A DNA stretch of 22,570 bases, taken from contig DATLYH010000115.1 in the NCBI GenBank assembly GCA_035575035.1, positions 1 to 22,570 on the forward strand, given 5' to 3'. The position numbers and the translations under genes are program-made. This DNA is from DATLYH01 sp035575035. GTDB taxonomy: Bacteria > Planctomycetota > Planctomycetia > Gemmatales > Gemmataceae. Below the pieces are notes generated by a model. That model ran no database searches. It was not told where the DNA came from and was given only the letters and a program-made list of their open reading frames with translations. Below, piece after piece: positions 7,815 to 16,597 of the stretch; positions within the stretch are counted from its first letter, which is position 1, and each line of letters starts with the position of its first letter.

Positions 7815-9023
7815 ATGCCGGAAACCTTATCGCTTCTCCACGAGGATCTCCAACACCAAACCGACGGGGCGGGAGAAAGGCGAGCGGGGCCGGTGCGCAT
7901 CCTGCACGTGGTCGGCGCCATGAACCGTGCTGGGGTGGAGACCTGGCTGATGCACGTCCTCCGCCACATCGACCGCGAGCGCTACCGGATGGACTTCCTG
8001 GTCCACACGGATCGGCCCGGCGACTATGACGAGGAGATCCGGCGGTTCGGCGCGCGGCTGTTGGTCTGCCCGCACCACCGCCGGCCTTGGGCCTACGCGC
8101 GCCGGTTCCGGCAGATCTTGCGGGAGTGCGGCCCGTTTGACGTGGTTCACAGCCATGTGCATCTTTTCAGCGGCTTCGTGTTGAGGCTTGCCTCGGCCGC
8201 TGGCATCCCCCTGCGGATTGCCCACAGCCACAGCGACACCACCCGGGTCGAAGCCGCGGCGGGCGTTCTGCGCCGGGGCTACCGGCGGCTGATGCGGAGG
8301 TGGATTCGCAAGTACGCAACCGTCGGTTTGGCCTGTAGCCGGAAGGCGGCCGCGGCCCTGTTCGGCCCTGACTGGGAGAGGGACGGCCGATGGCGGGTCC
8401 ATTACTGCGGCATCGACCTGGAGCCGTTTCGCCAGGTGGTGGACCGGCTTGCCGTGCGGGCCGAATTCGGCATTCCACCCGACGCCTGGGTGCTCGGCCA
8501 CGTGGGCCGCTTCCACCCGGCCAAGAATCACTCGTTTCTGGTCGAGATCGCGGCCGAGGTCGCCCGCTGCCGGCCCGACATGCGCCTTCTATTGGTCGGT
8601 GACGGCCCGCTGCGGCCGCAGGTGGAGCAGCGGATCGCAGCACTGGGGATCGCCGACAAGGTCATCCTGGCCGGCCGGCGCCCCGACGTGCCCCGGCTCC
8701 TGCTCGGCGCCATGGACGTGTTCGTCTTTCCCTCGCACCATGAGGGACTGCCGCTGGTCGTGCTGGAAGCTCAAGCCGCCGGCCTGCCGGTCGTCATGTC
8801 GGACCAAGTCACGGATGAGGTCTGCCTGATCGAACCACTGGTGCGGCGCCTGAGCCTACAGCACTCGGCCGAAGAATGGGCGCGGAGCACCCTGGTGGCC
8901 GGGCGGCTGGAAATCGCTCTAGCGGAGGCGCGCGAGCGCGTGGCCGCCTCGGCGTTCAACATCCGCATGGGAGTGGCCACGCTCTCTCACCTTTATGCGT
9001 CCTCGGTGGAATTAGCGGTTTGA
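7815..9023 (+). CDS. GT4-family glycosyltransferase (GT-B fold)
   Basis: A 402-residue cytoplasmic or membrane-associated enzyme that adds one sugar to the lipid-linked repeat unit from an NDP-sugar donor. The N-terminal acceptor domain starts at about residue 27 with VRILHVVGAMNRAGVETW. The C-terminal nucleotide-sugar domain has GHVGRFHPAKNH, LLLVGDGPLR and the EX7E motif (E310 and E318 in HEGLPLVVLE). The first 26 residues are an extra polar extension. ATG 7815 has a strong GGAGG at 7803-7807, seven bases upstream, which overlaps the end of the flippase gene. Sugar specificity cannot be assigned. The C-terminal part after residue 320 is a little divergent from typical members (VTDEVCLIEPLVRRLSL), as in EpsF-like enzymes. 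Confidence 0.92.
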   Translation: MPETLSLLHEDLQHQTDGAGERRAGPVRILHVVGAMNRAGVETWLMHVLRHIDRERYRMDFLVHTDRPGDYDEEIRRFGARLLVCPHHRRPWAYARRFRQILRECGPFDVVHSHVHLFSGFVLRLASAAGIPLRIAHSHSDTTRVEAAAGVLRRGYRRLMRRWIRKYATVGLACSRKAAAALFGPDWERDGRWRVHYCGIDLEPFRQVVDRLAVRAEFGIPPDAWVLGHVGRFHPAKNHSFLVEIAAEVARCRPDMRLLLVGDGPLRPQVEQRIAALGIADKVILAGRRPDVPRLLLGAMDVFVFPSHHEGLPLVVLEAQAAGLPVVMSDQVTDEVCLIEPLVRRLSLQHSAEEWARSTLVAGRLEIALAEARERVAASAFNIRMGVATLSHLYASSVELAV

Positions 9024-9047
9024 CGGGCCCTCACCCCGAAAGGACCC

Positions 9048-10445
9048 ATGGTCACTCTTGCCAACCTGGCTGCGGTCATCTGGCTGGGCGCCTTTGCCGC
9101 CTTCGCCCTGCGCAAACTACTCCGCGGGTCAACAGCGTCGATTTGGCTGATCACCCTTGTCTTCGTCGCCCTTTGCGGGGTTCCCCTCCTGTTGGACTTA
9201 GTGGTCGGGCGCCCCTCTTATGAGTTGTTCTCTGGATTCTTGCTGGCGTCCCGGGACGAACTGACTTGCGTCCTCTACTGCCTTTATGTCTGCCTGATTC
9301 CCTTGCTGTGGTGGGGGGTCGCGGGCAGGCGGGAAGCTGGCTCCCTGGTGCCGAGCGAGAATGTTCGGGCGCAATGGTCCGCGGCCCGCCGCGTGCGGTG
9401 GATTCTGGCCCTGGTGGCACCGACCCCCATTCTGCTGTGGTTGCTCGCCCCCGACCCCGGGCTATACTCCACCTACGCGATGGTGATCAACACTCCCCTC
9501 ACCCCGGAGGAGGTGGAGCACCACGCGCTCCTGGCAGCCTCCGTCAAGCTGAGCATGCTCTGCTTGGCTGGTCTGCTGGCGACGGCGAACCGCTGCGTTG
9601 TGGGGCACCTGGTGCTTTACTTGGTTTCGCTGCTGCCCTTGCACTGGCTAGACGGCAAGAGGAACTCGGTGGCCCTCGGCCTGCTCCTCCTTCTCGGCTG
9701 CCTGTGGTTCCTAGGACGCTTGAGGGGTATTCGCCTTCCGATCGTCGCGACCTTGCTGGCCTTGTTGTTCGCGGCCTTCTCCATCTATTACCAAGAGAAC
9801 GTGCGCGGCATCGGAGGGGAGGGCGTCGCCACCCGGGACGAAAGGTATGACAACATCCGGGTCGATTACGGCCGGGATGACGTGATCAAGATGGCCATCT
9901 ACTGCGAACTCAACCCGGAGATGTGCCAGATCCTGGACTACCGCGGCCAAAGCCTCCTGTTCTACCTGACCGTCCCGGTGCCCAGGGAGGTGTGGCCGGA
10001 GAAGCCGTGGCCCTACGCCGTCTACGCCACCCGCGCCGCTCTCCTGACGCGCCGCGAAGGGTACCTCGGCTGGGGCGTAACCACCAGCTGGCTGGAGGAG
10101 GCGATCGCGAACCTGGGAATAGCGGGCTTTCTGGTTGGGCCCTTGCTGATCGCATTGCTCTGCTACGTCGGGGACTCCGCGAAGCACCCGCTGGTCAGTG
10201 TAGTGACCGTCCTGGTGGCCACCCTCTTCCTGACGGTACAGTTGGTCGCCTTCTGGCCTCTCTTTGTCGTCTGGCTCCTTCTTGTCGTCCTGATGAGATG
10301 CCCAAAGTCCAGGCCGGGCCTGGCCCGACGCAGGTTGGCGCAGCGCGTTGGCTCCGGCACCTTGCCGCGCTGCCTGGTGCCAGGTCAAGCGACCCCAGTG
10401 GGCGAGTTGAGACTCGTGAGGCCGGTTTGCAGAGGCATTCCATGA
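9048..10445 (+). CDS. Wzy-like O-antigen/exopolysaccharide polymerase
   Basis: A 465-residue polytopic inner-membrane protein with about ten hydrophobic segments, including VIWLGAFAAFAL at the start and two strongly hydrophobic helices near 380-425. A long hydrophilic stretch at about 255-330 (YDNIRVDYGRDD to WPYAVYATRAALL) would be the large periplasmic loop typical of polymerases. The arginine-containing segment DGKRNSVALGLLLL is a feature often seen in this family. It would polymerise flipped repeat units. A basic tail of about 40 residues ends the protein. ATG 9048 has AAAGGA at 9039-9044, with a short three-base spacing. The stop overlaps the next start as ATGA. Wzy proteins are poorly conserved, so the call rests on topology and on position between glycosyltransferase genes. 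Confidence 0.8.
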   Translation: MVTLANLAAVIWLGAFAAFALRKLLRGSTASIWLITLVFVALCGVPLLLDLVVGRPSYELFSGFLLASRDELTCVLYCLYVCLIPLLWWGVAGRREAGSLVPSENVRAQWSAARRVRWILALVAPTPILLWLLAPDPGLYSTYAMVINTPLTPEEVEHHALLAASVKLSMLCLAGLLATANRCVVGHLVLYLVSLLPLHWLDGKRNSVALGLLLLLGCLWFLGRLRGIRLPIVATLLALLFAAFSIYYQENVRGIGGEGVATRDERYDNIRVDYGRDDVIKMAIYCELNPEMCQILDYRGQSLLFYLTVPVPREVWPEKPWPYAVYATRAALLTRREGYLGWGVTTSWLEEAIANLGIAGFLVGPLLIALLCYVGDSAKHPLVSVVTVLVATLFLTVQLVAFWPLFVVWLLLVVLMRCPKSRPGLARRRLAQRVGSGTLPRCLVPGQATPVGELRLVRPVCRGIP

Positions 10446-11650
10446 ACGTCCTTGCCACACTCGAGCATCGGTTTCGTCGGACGCCCTGCGGCAAAGTCTG
10501 GACCCAGACGATGTTCGCCTACCCGTTCATGACGGGGTTCCTGCAGGTCTTCGACAGCGTCACGGTAGCCGCGCGCGTCGAGGACGTCCCTTCGGTCCCG
10601 CCCGACTGGAAGCGGGCGGACGGGCCGGGGGTCTCGTTCGCCCCGGTGCCGTACTACGTGGGCCCGTGGCAGTACCTGGGGAAGTTCCTCCGGGTGGGCC
10701 GGGCGCTGCGGGGGGCACTGGGGCCGACCGACGCCGTCGTCCTGCGCGTCCCGTCGGTCCTGGGGGGCCGCCTGGCGCCGGAGCTGATCCGGCGGGGCCG
10801 GCCTTTCGGCCTGGACGTCGTCGGCGACCCGTACGACGTGCTGGGCCCCGGCTCCGTCCGGGTGAAGTTCCGCCCCTTCTTCCGCTGGCTGCTGACCCGG
10901 CAGCTCCGCGAGCAGTGCGCGCACGCCTGCGGGGTGTCTTACGTCACCCGCGAGGCCCTGCAGCGCCGCTACCCGGCCCGCGGTTACTCCACGTCCCGGT
11001 CCGACGTGGGGCTGACCGACGAGAGCTTCGCCGCGGCCCCGCGCCCGTTCTCCGACGGCAAGTACCCCTTGACCCTGGTGACGGTGGCCACGCTGGCCCA
11101 GCTGTACAAGGCGCCGGAGGTCCTGCTCGATGCCGTCGCCGCCTGCGTGGGCGCGGGGCTGGATATCCGGCTGGTCGTGGTCGGCGACGGCAAGCACCGG
11201 GCCGAGCTGGAGGCGCGGGCCGTGGCCCTGGGCATCGCCGGCCGGGTGGACTTTCGCGGCCAGCTGGCGGCGGGGGCGGCGGTCCGGGCCGAGCTGGACC
11301 GGGCCGACCTGTTCGTCCTGCCGTCGCGGCAGGAAGGGCTGCCGCGCGCCATGCTGGAGGCGATGGCCCGCGCCCTGCCGTGCGTCGGCTCCACGGTGGG
11401 CGGCATCCCCGAGTTGCTGCCGCCCGAGGACATGGTGCCGCCCGGGGATGCCGCGGCGCTGGCCGCCAAGATCCGCGAGGTGATCACCAACCCTGGGCGC
11501 ATGGCCGCGATGTCGGCCCGAAACCTGGAACGGGCCCGGGAATACCACGCCGACCTGATGCTGAAACAGCGGGTCGAGTTCTACCGCTACGTGCGGGAGA
11601 GGACAGAAGAATGGCTGCGGTCTCGGGGCAAGGCACGCCGCGCAGGGTAA
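10442..11650 (+). CDS. GT4-family glycosyltransferase
   Basis: A 402-residue GT-B glycosyltransferase. The donor-binding domain shows TVATLAQLYKAPEVLLDA, LVVVGDGKHRAELE and the EX7E motif (E298 and E306 in QEGLPRAMLE), followed by VGGIPELLPPEDMVPPGD. The N-terminal acceptor domain (to about 190) is atypical: it begins with an aromatic stretch (TMFAYPFMTGFLQVF) and lacks a clear glycine-rich first loop. ATG 10442 is chosen because it forms an ATGA overlap with the polymerase stop and has AGAGG at 10431-10435; the same frame is open much further upstream, but that part lies over the polymerase gene. It probably adds one sugar to the repeat unit. Specificity is unknown. Confidence 0.9.
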   Translation: MNVLATLEHRFRRTPCGKVWTQTMFAYPFMTGFLQVFDSVTVAARVEDVPSVPPDWKRADGPGVSFAPVPYYVGPWQYLGKFLRVGRALRGALGPTDAVVLRVPSVLGGRLAPELIRRGRPFGLDVVGDPYDVLGPGSVRVKFRPFFRWLLTRQLREQCAHACGVSYVTREALQRRYPARGYSTSRSDVGLTDESFAAAPRPFSDGKYPLTLVTVATLAQLYKAPEVLLDAVAACVGAGLDIRLVVVGDGKHRAELEARAVALGIAGRVDFRGQLAAGAAVRAELDRADLFVLPSRQEGLPRAMLEAMARALPCVGSTVGGIPELLPPEDMVPPGDAAALAAKIREVITNPGRMAAMSARNLERAREYHADLMLKQRVEFYRYVRERTEEWLRSRGKARRAG

Positions 11651-11692
11651 GGAGCTCCCGAGCGACCGCCCTGGGGTGGAGTTGAGGAAGGT

Positions 11693-12910
11693 ATGACGAC
11701 TCTGGTTCACATCACCACGGTGCCTGTTTCGCTGTGGAGTTTTCTCGGCGGGCAGATCGGCTATATGAAGGACCGAGGGTTTGCGGTCCGGGCGCTAGCG
11801 TCGCCGGGGGAATACCTCGACCGATTCGCCGAGCGCGAGGAAGTGCCGGTCCACGGCGTTCCCATGCTCCGCCGCATCACGCCGCTGCGCGATCTGGTCG
11901 CGGTCGGCCGCCTCTGGCGCGTGCTGCGCCGGGTCCGGCCGGCGATCGTCCACGCCCACACGCCCAAGGGTGGGTTACTCGGGATGATCGCGGCCTGTCT
12001 GACAGGCGTCCCGGTTTGCATCTACCAGGTCCACGGCATGCCCTGGATGACCGCCCGGGGCCTGAAGCGTGCCCTCCTCAGTTGGACCGAGTGGGCCGCC
12101 TGTCGGCTGGCCGACCAGGTGCTCTGCGTGAGCGGTTCGGTCCGCGAAGCGGCCGTGGCGGGCGGCATCTGTCCTCCCGCCAAGATCAAGGTACTTGCAG
12201 CCGGCAGCGTCAACGGCGTGGACGCCGAGGCCCGTTTCAACCCCGACGTCGCCGTGCCGGCCCACCGCGACCGCACCCGGGATCGGCTGGGCATTCCGCG
12301 GTCGGCCCCGGTGGTCGGCTTCGTGGGCCGGCTGGTGCGCGACAAGGGCATCGGTGAGCTGGCCACGGCGTGGCAGACCCTGCGCCGGCTCTTCCCGGCG
12401 CTGCACCTGCTCCTGGTCGGCCCCTTCGAACCCCAAGATCCGGTCCCGCCAGAGGTGCGGGCGCTGCTGGAAAACGACCCCCGCGTCCGTTTGATCGGGC
12501 AGGTCGATGACTGCTTGCCCTTCTATGCCGCCATGGACCTGGTGGTGCTGCCGACGTACCGTGAGGGGCTGCCCCTGGTGCCCCTGGAGGCCGCGGCCAT
12601 GAGCCTGCCTGTCGTGGCGACGCGGGTGCCCGGCTGTGTGGACGCGGTCGTGGACGGCGTGACCGGCACCCTGGTTCCGCCGCGCGAGAGCGCCGCGCTG
12701 GCTGAGGCAATCACGGCCTATGTGCGCGACCCCGAGCTGCGCCGGCGGCACGGGAGGGCCGGCCGCGAGCGAGTGCTGCGGGACTTTCGGCCAGAGGCGG
12801 TCTGGGAAGCGCTCTACGAGGAGTACGTGCGCCTGCTCCGGCGCAAGGGCCTGCCCGTGCCCTCGCCCCGGGAGCCGGCGGCAGAGGAGGCGGAAGCGTG
12901 CGTGTCGTGA
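11693..12910 (+). CDS. GT4-family glycosyltransferase, likely early-acting
   Basis: A 405-residue GT-B glycosyltransferase. The N-terminal domain has ITTVPVSLWSFLGGQIGYM, VHAHTPKGGLLGMIAA and YQVHGMPW, a pattern shared with enzymes that act on undecaprenyl-diphosphate sugars next to PglC- or WbaP-type initiators. The donor domain has GFVGRLVRDKGI, LLLVGPFEPQD and EX7E (E291 and E299 in REGLPLVPLE). ATG 11693 follows GAGG at 11684-11687. The gene ends 13 bases inside the initiating phosphoglycosyl transferase gene, which supports its acting as the second enzyme of repeat-unit assembly; that is inference from order. Confidence 0.92.
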   Translation: MTTLVHITTVPVSLWSFLGGQIGYMKDRGFAVRALASPGEYLDRFAEREEVPVHGVPMLRRITPLRDLVAVGRLWRVLRRVRPAIVHAHTPKGGLLGMIAACLTGVPVCIYQVHGMPWMTARGLKRALLSWTEWAACRLADQVLCVSGSVREAAVAGGICPPAKIKVLAAGSVNGVDAEARFNPDVAVPAHRDRTRDRLGIPRSAPVVGFVGRLVRDKGIGELATAWQTLRRLFPALHLLLVGPFEPQDPVPPEVRALLENDPRVRLIGQVDDCLPFYAAMDLVVLPTYREGLPLVPLEAAAMSLPVVATRVPGCVDAVVDGVTGTLVPPRESAALAEAITAYVRDPELRRRHGRAGRERVLRDFRPEAVWEALYEEYVRLLRRKGLPVPSPREPAAEEAEACVS

Positions 12911-13509
12911 AACGGGTCCTGGACGTGACGGTGGCGCTTGTGGCCTTGGCGGCCCTGGCCCCCGTGCTGGCCCTGATCGCGCTGGCGGTGCGCTGGCGGC
13001 TCGGCGCGCCGGTCCTCTTCCGGCAGCAACGCCCCGGACTGCACGGCCGGCCGTTCACCCTGCTCAAGTTCCGCACCATGACCGACGCGCGCGACGCCCA
13101 GGGCAACCTCCTGCCCGATGCCGAGCGCCTGACCCGGTTCGGACGTTTCCTGCGCGCTTTGAGCCTGGATGAATTGCCCGAGCTGATCAACGTCCTCCGC
13201 GGCGACATGAGCCTGGTCGGCCCGCGGCCGCTGTTGATGGAATACCTGGACCGGTACACCCCGGAACAGGCCCGCCGCCACGCGGTCCGCCCGGGGATCA
13301 CCGGCTGGGCCCAGGTCAACGGCCGCAATCGCCTCTCCTGGGAGGAGAAGTTCGCGCTGGACGTCTGGTACGTCGATCACTGGAGCCTGGGGCTGGATCT
13401 GAAGATCCTCGCCCTGACCCTGATCAAGAGCATCACCGGCGAAGGCGTAAGTTCTCCCGGCCACGCCACCATGCCCGAATTCCACGGGTCAGGAGATACG
13501 AGGCCCTAG
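12898..13509 (+). CDS. PglC-type monotopic phosphoglycosyl transferase (initiating sugar transferase)
   Basis: A 203-residue enzyme that transfers a sugar-1-phosphate from an NDP-sugar to undecaprenyl phosphate, the first committed step of repeat-unit synthesis. It has one N-terminal re-entrant hydrophobic helix (about 5-33), KFRTM, the catalytic Asp-Glu pair D91-E92 in SLDELPEL, GDMSLVGPRPLL and the C-terminal ITGWAQVNGRN and WYVDHWS motifs. The size is that of minimal PglC-like enzymes, without the extra N-terminal membrane domain of WbaP. GTG 12898 has AGGAGG at 12885-12890, seven bases upstream, and overlaps the preceding gene by 13 bases. Together with the PglF-like and PglE-like genes it suggests a 4-amino-sugar-derived first residue. 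Confidence 0.95.
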   Translation: MRVVKRVLDVTVALVALAALAPVLALIALAVRWRLGAPVLFRQQRPGLHGRPFTLLKFRTMTDARDAQGNLLPDAERLTRFGRFLRALSLDELPELINVLRGDMSLVGPRPLLMEYLDRYTPEQARRHAVRPGITGWAQVNGRNRLSWEEKFALDVWYVDHWSLGLDLKILALTLIKSITGEGVSSPGHATMPEFHGSGDTRP

Positions 13510-13510
13510 C

Positions 13511-14479
13511 ATGAGCAATGTACTGATCACCAGCGCGGGGAGGAGGACCACCCTGGTCCGCGCTTTCCGCGAAGTCGTTAACGCCCGCGGCGGCCTAGTC
13601 TGGGCTGGCGACATGGACCCCCTGGCGCCAGCGCTGTTCCTGGCCGACCGCACCTTGAGGCTCCCCCCGGTGAACCACCCCGACTACTTGCCTTTCCTGC
13701 TGGAAACGGCAGCGGAACACCAGATCCGGCTGATCGTCCCCACGATCGACACGGAATTACTCCCGCTGTCGCAGGCAGCGGGCCGGTTCGAGGAACAGGG
13801 CTGCAGGGCGCTGGTGTCCGCTGAGGGGCTGGTGCGCATCAGCCGCGACAAGTGGACTATGGTCGAGGTGTTCAGGGGCCGCGGCTTCCGTGTTCCCCGC
13901 TCGTGGCTGCCGGAACACGTGGGCCCGGACGAGCTTCCCGAGCAGCTGTTCATCAAGCCGAGGGACGGCAGCGCCAGCAAGCACGCCTATGCCGTCTCCC
14001 GCGACCAGCTATCGCGGCTCCTCGACTTGGTGCCCAACGCGATCATCCAGGAACGCCTTACCGGCCCCGAGATCACCGTGGACGCCCTGCTGGATTTCGG
14101 CGGCCGGCCGCTTCACTTCGTACCTCGGCGCCGCATCCGGACGTTGGGAGGCGAGTCGATCCAAGGGGTGACGCTCTCGGCCCGGGATCTCACCGCGGAC
14201 CTGATGCCACTCCTGGAGGCCATCGGCTCGCTCGGCGGCCGGGGGCCGATCACCGTGCAGCTGTTCCGGGTGGATGGGCAGTTGGTCCTTTCCGAGATCA
14301 ACGCCCGCTTCGGCGGGGGCATTCCGCTGACGCTGGCGGCTGGAGGTGCCTACCCGGAGTGGATCTGGCGCCTGCTGCACGGCGAGATCCTGGAGCCCCG
14401 CCTCGGCGACTACCGAGAGGGCTTGTACATGACCCGGCACTACGTCGAACTGTTCCGTCAGGAACCGTTATGGACCTAG
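13511..14479 (+). CDS. ATP-grasp ligase of unknown substrate
   Basis: A 322-residue cytoplasmic ATP-grasp protein resembling the carbamoyl-phosphate-synthase large-subunit group. A Rossmann-like pre-ATP-grasp domain starts with VLITSAGRRTTLVRAF and contains LIVPTIDTELLPL. ATP binding is indicated by SRDKWTMVEVF, K149 in FIKPRDGSASK and QERLTGPEITVDAL. Magnesium ligands are E262 and N264 in LSEINARFGGG. The family joins a carboxylate, via an acyl phosphate, to an amine or similar group. ATG 13511 starts two bases after the previous stop, with GAGG at 13500-13503. It overlaps the HAD gene by 10 bases, so the two are translationally coupled and probably work together. Modification of an amino sugar or of a sugar precursor is a hypothesis only. 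Confidence 0.85.
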   Translation: MSNVLITSAGRRTTLVRAFREVVNARGGLVWAGDMDPLAPALFLADRTLRLPPVNHPDYLPFLLETAAEHQIRLIVPTIDTELLPLSQAAGRFEEQGCRALVSAEGLVRISRDKWTMVEVFRGRGFRVPRSWLPEHVGPDELPEQLFIKPRDGSASKHAYAVSRDQLSRLLDLVPNAIIQERLTGPEITVDALLDFGGRPLHFVPRRRIRTLGGESIQGVTLSARDLTADLMPLLEAIGSLGGRGPITVQLFRVDGQLVLSEINARFGGGIPLTLAAGGAYPEWIWRLLHGEILEPRLGDYREGLYMTRHYVELFRQEPLWT

Positions 14480-15156
14480 CCGGCCTTGTCTTCGACCTGG
14501 ACGATACGCTCTACCTGGAGCGGGATTATGTCCGCAGCGGCTTTGCCCACGTGGCCCGGCTGGTCGAGGCACGCTGCGGGCGCTGCCAGGGCGAAATATT
14601 TGCGTTCCTGTGGGATCTATTCAGCCGGGGCGAACGCGGGCACACCTTCGACCGACTGCGGGAAAGCTATCCCGATGTGGCCCGACACTTCCGGGTCGGC
14701 GACTTGGTAGAGAGCTACCGCAGCCACCCGCCTGCCATCTCCCTGCTGCCAGCGGCGGCCCAGTTGCTGGAGGCGTGCCGGCGACGGGGCGTCCGCGTGG
14801 GCCTGCTGTCCGACGGCCCCCTGCCGGCCCAACAGGCCAAAGTTCGGGCGCTGGGTCTGGACCGTTTCCTCGACCCGATCGTCCTGACCGACGCCTGGGG
14901 CCGGGAATTCTGGAAGCCTCACCCCCGCGGCTACCAGCTGTTCAGCGAGCGGTGGGGGCTGGCGCCCCGGCAGCTGGCTTACGTGGGGGACAACCCGTGT
15001 AAGGATTTCCTCGCCCCGCGCCGCCGCGGCTGGCGGAGCGCGCTGCTGCGATTGCCCGGGCAACTCCACCATGCTGTCCTCCCGCCCGATGATGAGCACG
15101 CCGCAGAGGTTGAGCTAGCCGGTTGGGACGAGCTTCGGCGGTGGGGGAGGCTCTGA
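14470..15156 (+). CDS. HAD-superfamily hydrolase (probable phosphatase)
   Basis: A 228-residue cytoplasmic HAD hydrolase. Motif I is VFDLDDTLY (nucleophile D9, acid D11), motif II is LLSDGP (S114), motif III is K149 in WKPHPRGY and motif IV is YVGDNPCKDF (D174). A helical cap lies between about residues 20 and 90. ATG 14470 has CAGGA at 14459-14463 and overlaps the ATP-grasp gene by 10 bases. It is the last gene of the plus-strand run and converges with the wza-like gene after 18 bases. It probably removes phosphate from a small sugar or ligase-derived intermediate; the substrate cannot be deduced. Confidence 0.88.
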   Translation: MDLAGLVFDLDDTLYLERDYVRSGFAHVARLVEARCGRCQGEIFAFLWDLFSRGERGHTFDRLRESYPDVARHFRVGDLVESYRSHPPAISLLPAAAQLLEACRRRGVRVGLLSDGPLPAQQAKVRALGLDRFLDPIVLTDAWGREFWKPHPRGYQLFSERWGLAPRQLAYVGDNPCKDFLAPRRRGWRSALLRLPGQLHHAVLPPDDEHAAEVELAGWDELRRWGRL

Positions 15157-15174
15157 GGACACTCGCGTCGCCCC

Positions 15175-16542
15175 TTACGGTATCTGCAGAATCCGGGTGG
15201 TCAAGCGGCCGGGGAGCCGGTCCGGCGTGGCGATGTCGATTACGCCGGTGATAAAGCGCTCGTGGATCACCTGCCAGGCCAGGTTGAAGTTGAAGAACGT
15301 CTGGCTGAAGTAACGAGCCAACGCCTCGCCCGGCGTCTCCTGCAGGATCAGCACGTCGCCCGGCAGGACGCGGATGCGCTCGCGCGGGTCGCGCAGCGCC
15401 TTGTTCAGATCGACGCGGATCATCACCTGGCCGCCTCCGGGGACCTTGCGCAGGACGGTCAAGAGGCTCGGGGTGGGATTGCCGATCCCGGGCTGGAGCA
15501 GGGCGCCGGAGAGGTTGCTCACGGCAAAGGCGCCGTTGACCAGGGGGCCGCGCACCCGGGAGATCGCCTCGACCACATCGAGGTCCACGTCGCGCGGCAG
15601 CACATGTTCGCCGGCCGGCAGCAGACCGCCGGTAAAGTAGACGTCGTTGACCCGAGCTTCCAGGAAGACCACATCGCCATCGTACAGCACCACGTCATGG
15701 GGCTGGAACGGGAGCGGCTTGTCGGGGTACCAGCGGAGCGGGATTCGCACGACCGGCCCTGCGGGGGTGGCCGGCGCGGGCAGGCCGGGCTCGCGCGGCG
15801 GGCCGGCGCGGTAGATGATTACTTCGTCGTAGGCGTCCAGCCCCGGCAGACCGCCCGTCTGGGCCAGCGCATGCAGTACGTCATTCTCGTAGGCCGGCAG
15901 GTCAATGTCGTGGCCGGTGCCCCGCTTCGAGACGCTCAGGAACCCTTCGGGGCCGGTGGCCGAGCTGGCCGACTCCTCCCGCATGACCACCACGCGGTAT
16001 TGTCGGGGCAAGAGTAGCGACACCAGGATGCGCTCCCGGCCCGGTTTGAGGATCTGTTTCGGCGCCAGGTAAGCTCGCCGGATCGTCTCCTGGGCCTCCG
16101 CGATGGTCAGGCCCTGGACGAAGATCGGCTCAACGAAGGGGAGAGAGATCGTCCCGTCTTCGCGGACCTGAATGGGATAACCGGCGGCGGGCGGGACGCG
16201 ACGAAGTTCGCGGACGGCGGCAAATGGGACCGACTGCACCGGGATCGTCACGTTGGCCTCGCCCAGGACGCCTTCGATCCAGATCCCGAGTACGTCGCCG
16301 GGGGCCAGGCGGTAGGCGTCGGGCGGACACTGTTGCAGCAGGGTCAGGGGAATCGGCTTCTTGGCCTCGCGGGATTCGCCGAGTAGTTCGGGCGGCAACT
16401 GGTCAACCGGCACACCGTCCACGGTCGGGTTGGTCAGGGCGGCGCAGCCGGTCAGGAGCCAGGCGGCGAGCAGCGCCAACAGTCTCTGGCCGCGCCGGCG
16501 CGCCGGGGAAGTTGTGACCAGGGATGGGCGGGCGTTCGGCAT
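15175..16542 (-). CDS. Wza-type polysaccharide export lipoprotein (Poly_export/SLBB)
   Basis: A 455-residue outer-membrane polysaccharide exporter. ATG 16542 gives a basic start (ARRRGQR), a hydrophobic core and a lipobox LLTGC with lipidated C33; ATG 16557 is an alternative, and an upstream TTG at 16593 is unlikely. The Poly_export domain starts at about residue 77 (YRLAPGDVLGIWIEG), with IQVREDGTISLPFVEP and GLTIAEAQETIRRAYL. SLBB-like segments follow (VLHALAQTGGLPGLDAYDEV, GDVVFLEARVNDVYFTGGLL). The C-terminus has GDVLILQETPGEALARYFSQ. It should form the export channel partnered by the Wzc-like protein at the start of the window. It lies on the opposite strand to the main operon, downstream of a small putative lipoprotein gene with a 55-base gap. 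Confidence 0.93.
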   Translation of the reverse strand: MPNARPSLVTTSPARRRGQRLLALLAAWLLTGCAALTNPTVDGVPVDQLPPELLGESREAKKPIPLTLLQQCPPDAYRLAPGDVLGIWIEGVLGEANVTIPVQSVPFAAVRELRRVPPAAGYPIQVREDGTISLPFVEPIFVQGLTIAEAQETIRRAYLAPKQILKPGRERILVSLLLPRQYRVVVMREESASSATGPEGFLSVSKRGTGHDIDLPAYENDVLHALAQTGGLPGLDAYDEVIIYRAGPPREPGLPAPATPAGPVVRIPLRWYPDKPLPFQPHDVVLYDGDVVFLEARVNDVYFTGGLLPAGEHVLPRDVDLDVVEAISRVRGPLVNGAFAVSNLSGALLQPGIGNPTPSLLTVLRKVPGGGQVMIRVDLNKALRDPRERIRVLPGDVLILQETPGEALARYFSQTFFNFNLAWQVIHERFITGVIDIATPDRLPGRLTTRILQIP

Positions 16543-16597
16543 GCGCTTGGCTCTCATCGCCGGCAAAGGCTCACGGCCCGCAGGCCGCGGCAAGGCT

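Noticed and set aside
9923..10441. N-terminal extension of the second GT4 gene over the polymerase gene
   Set aside because: The extension is out-of-frame polymerase sequence; ATG 10442 has its own AGAGG and an ATGA overlap.
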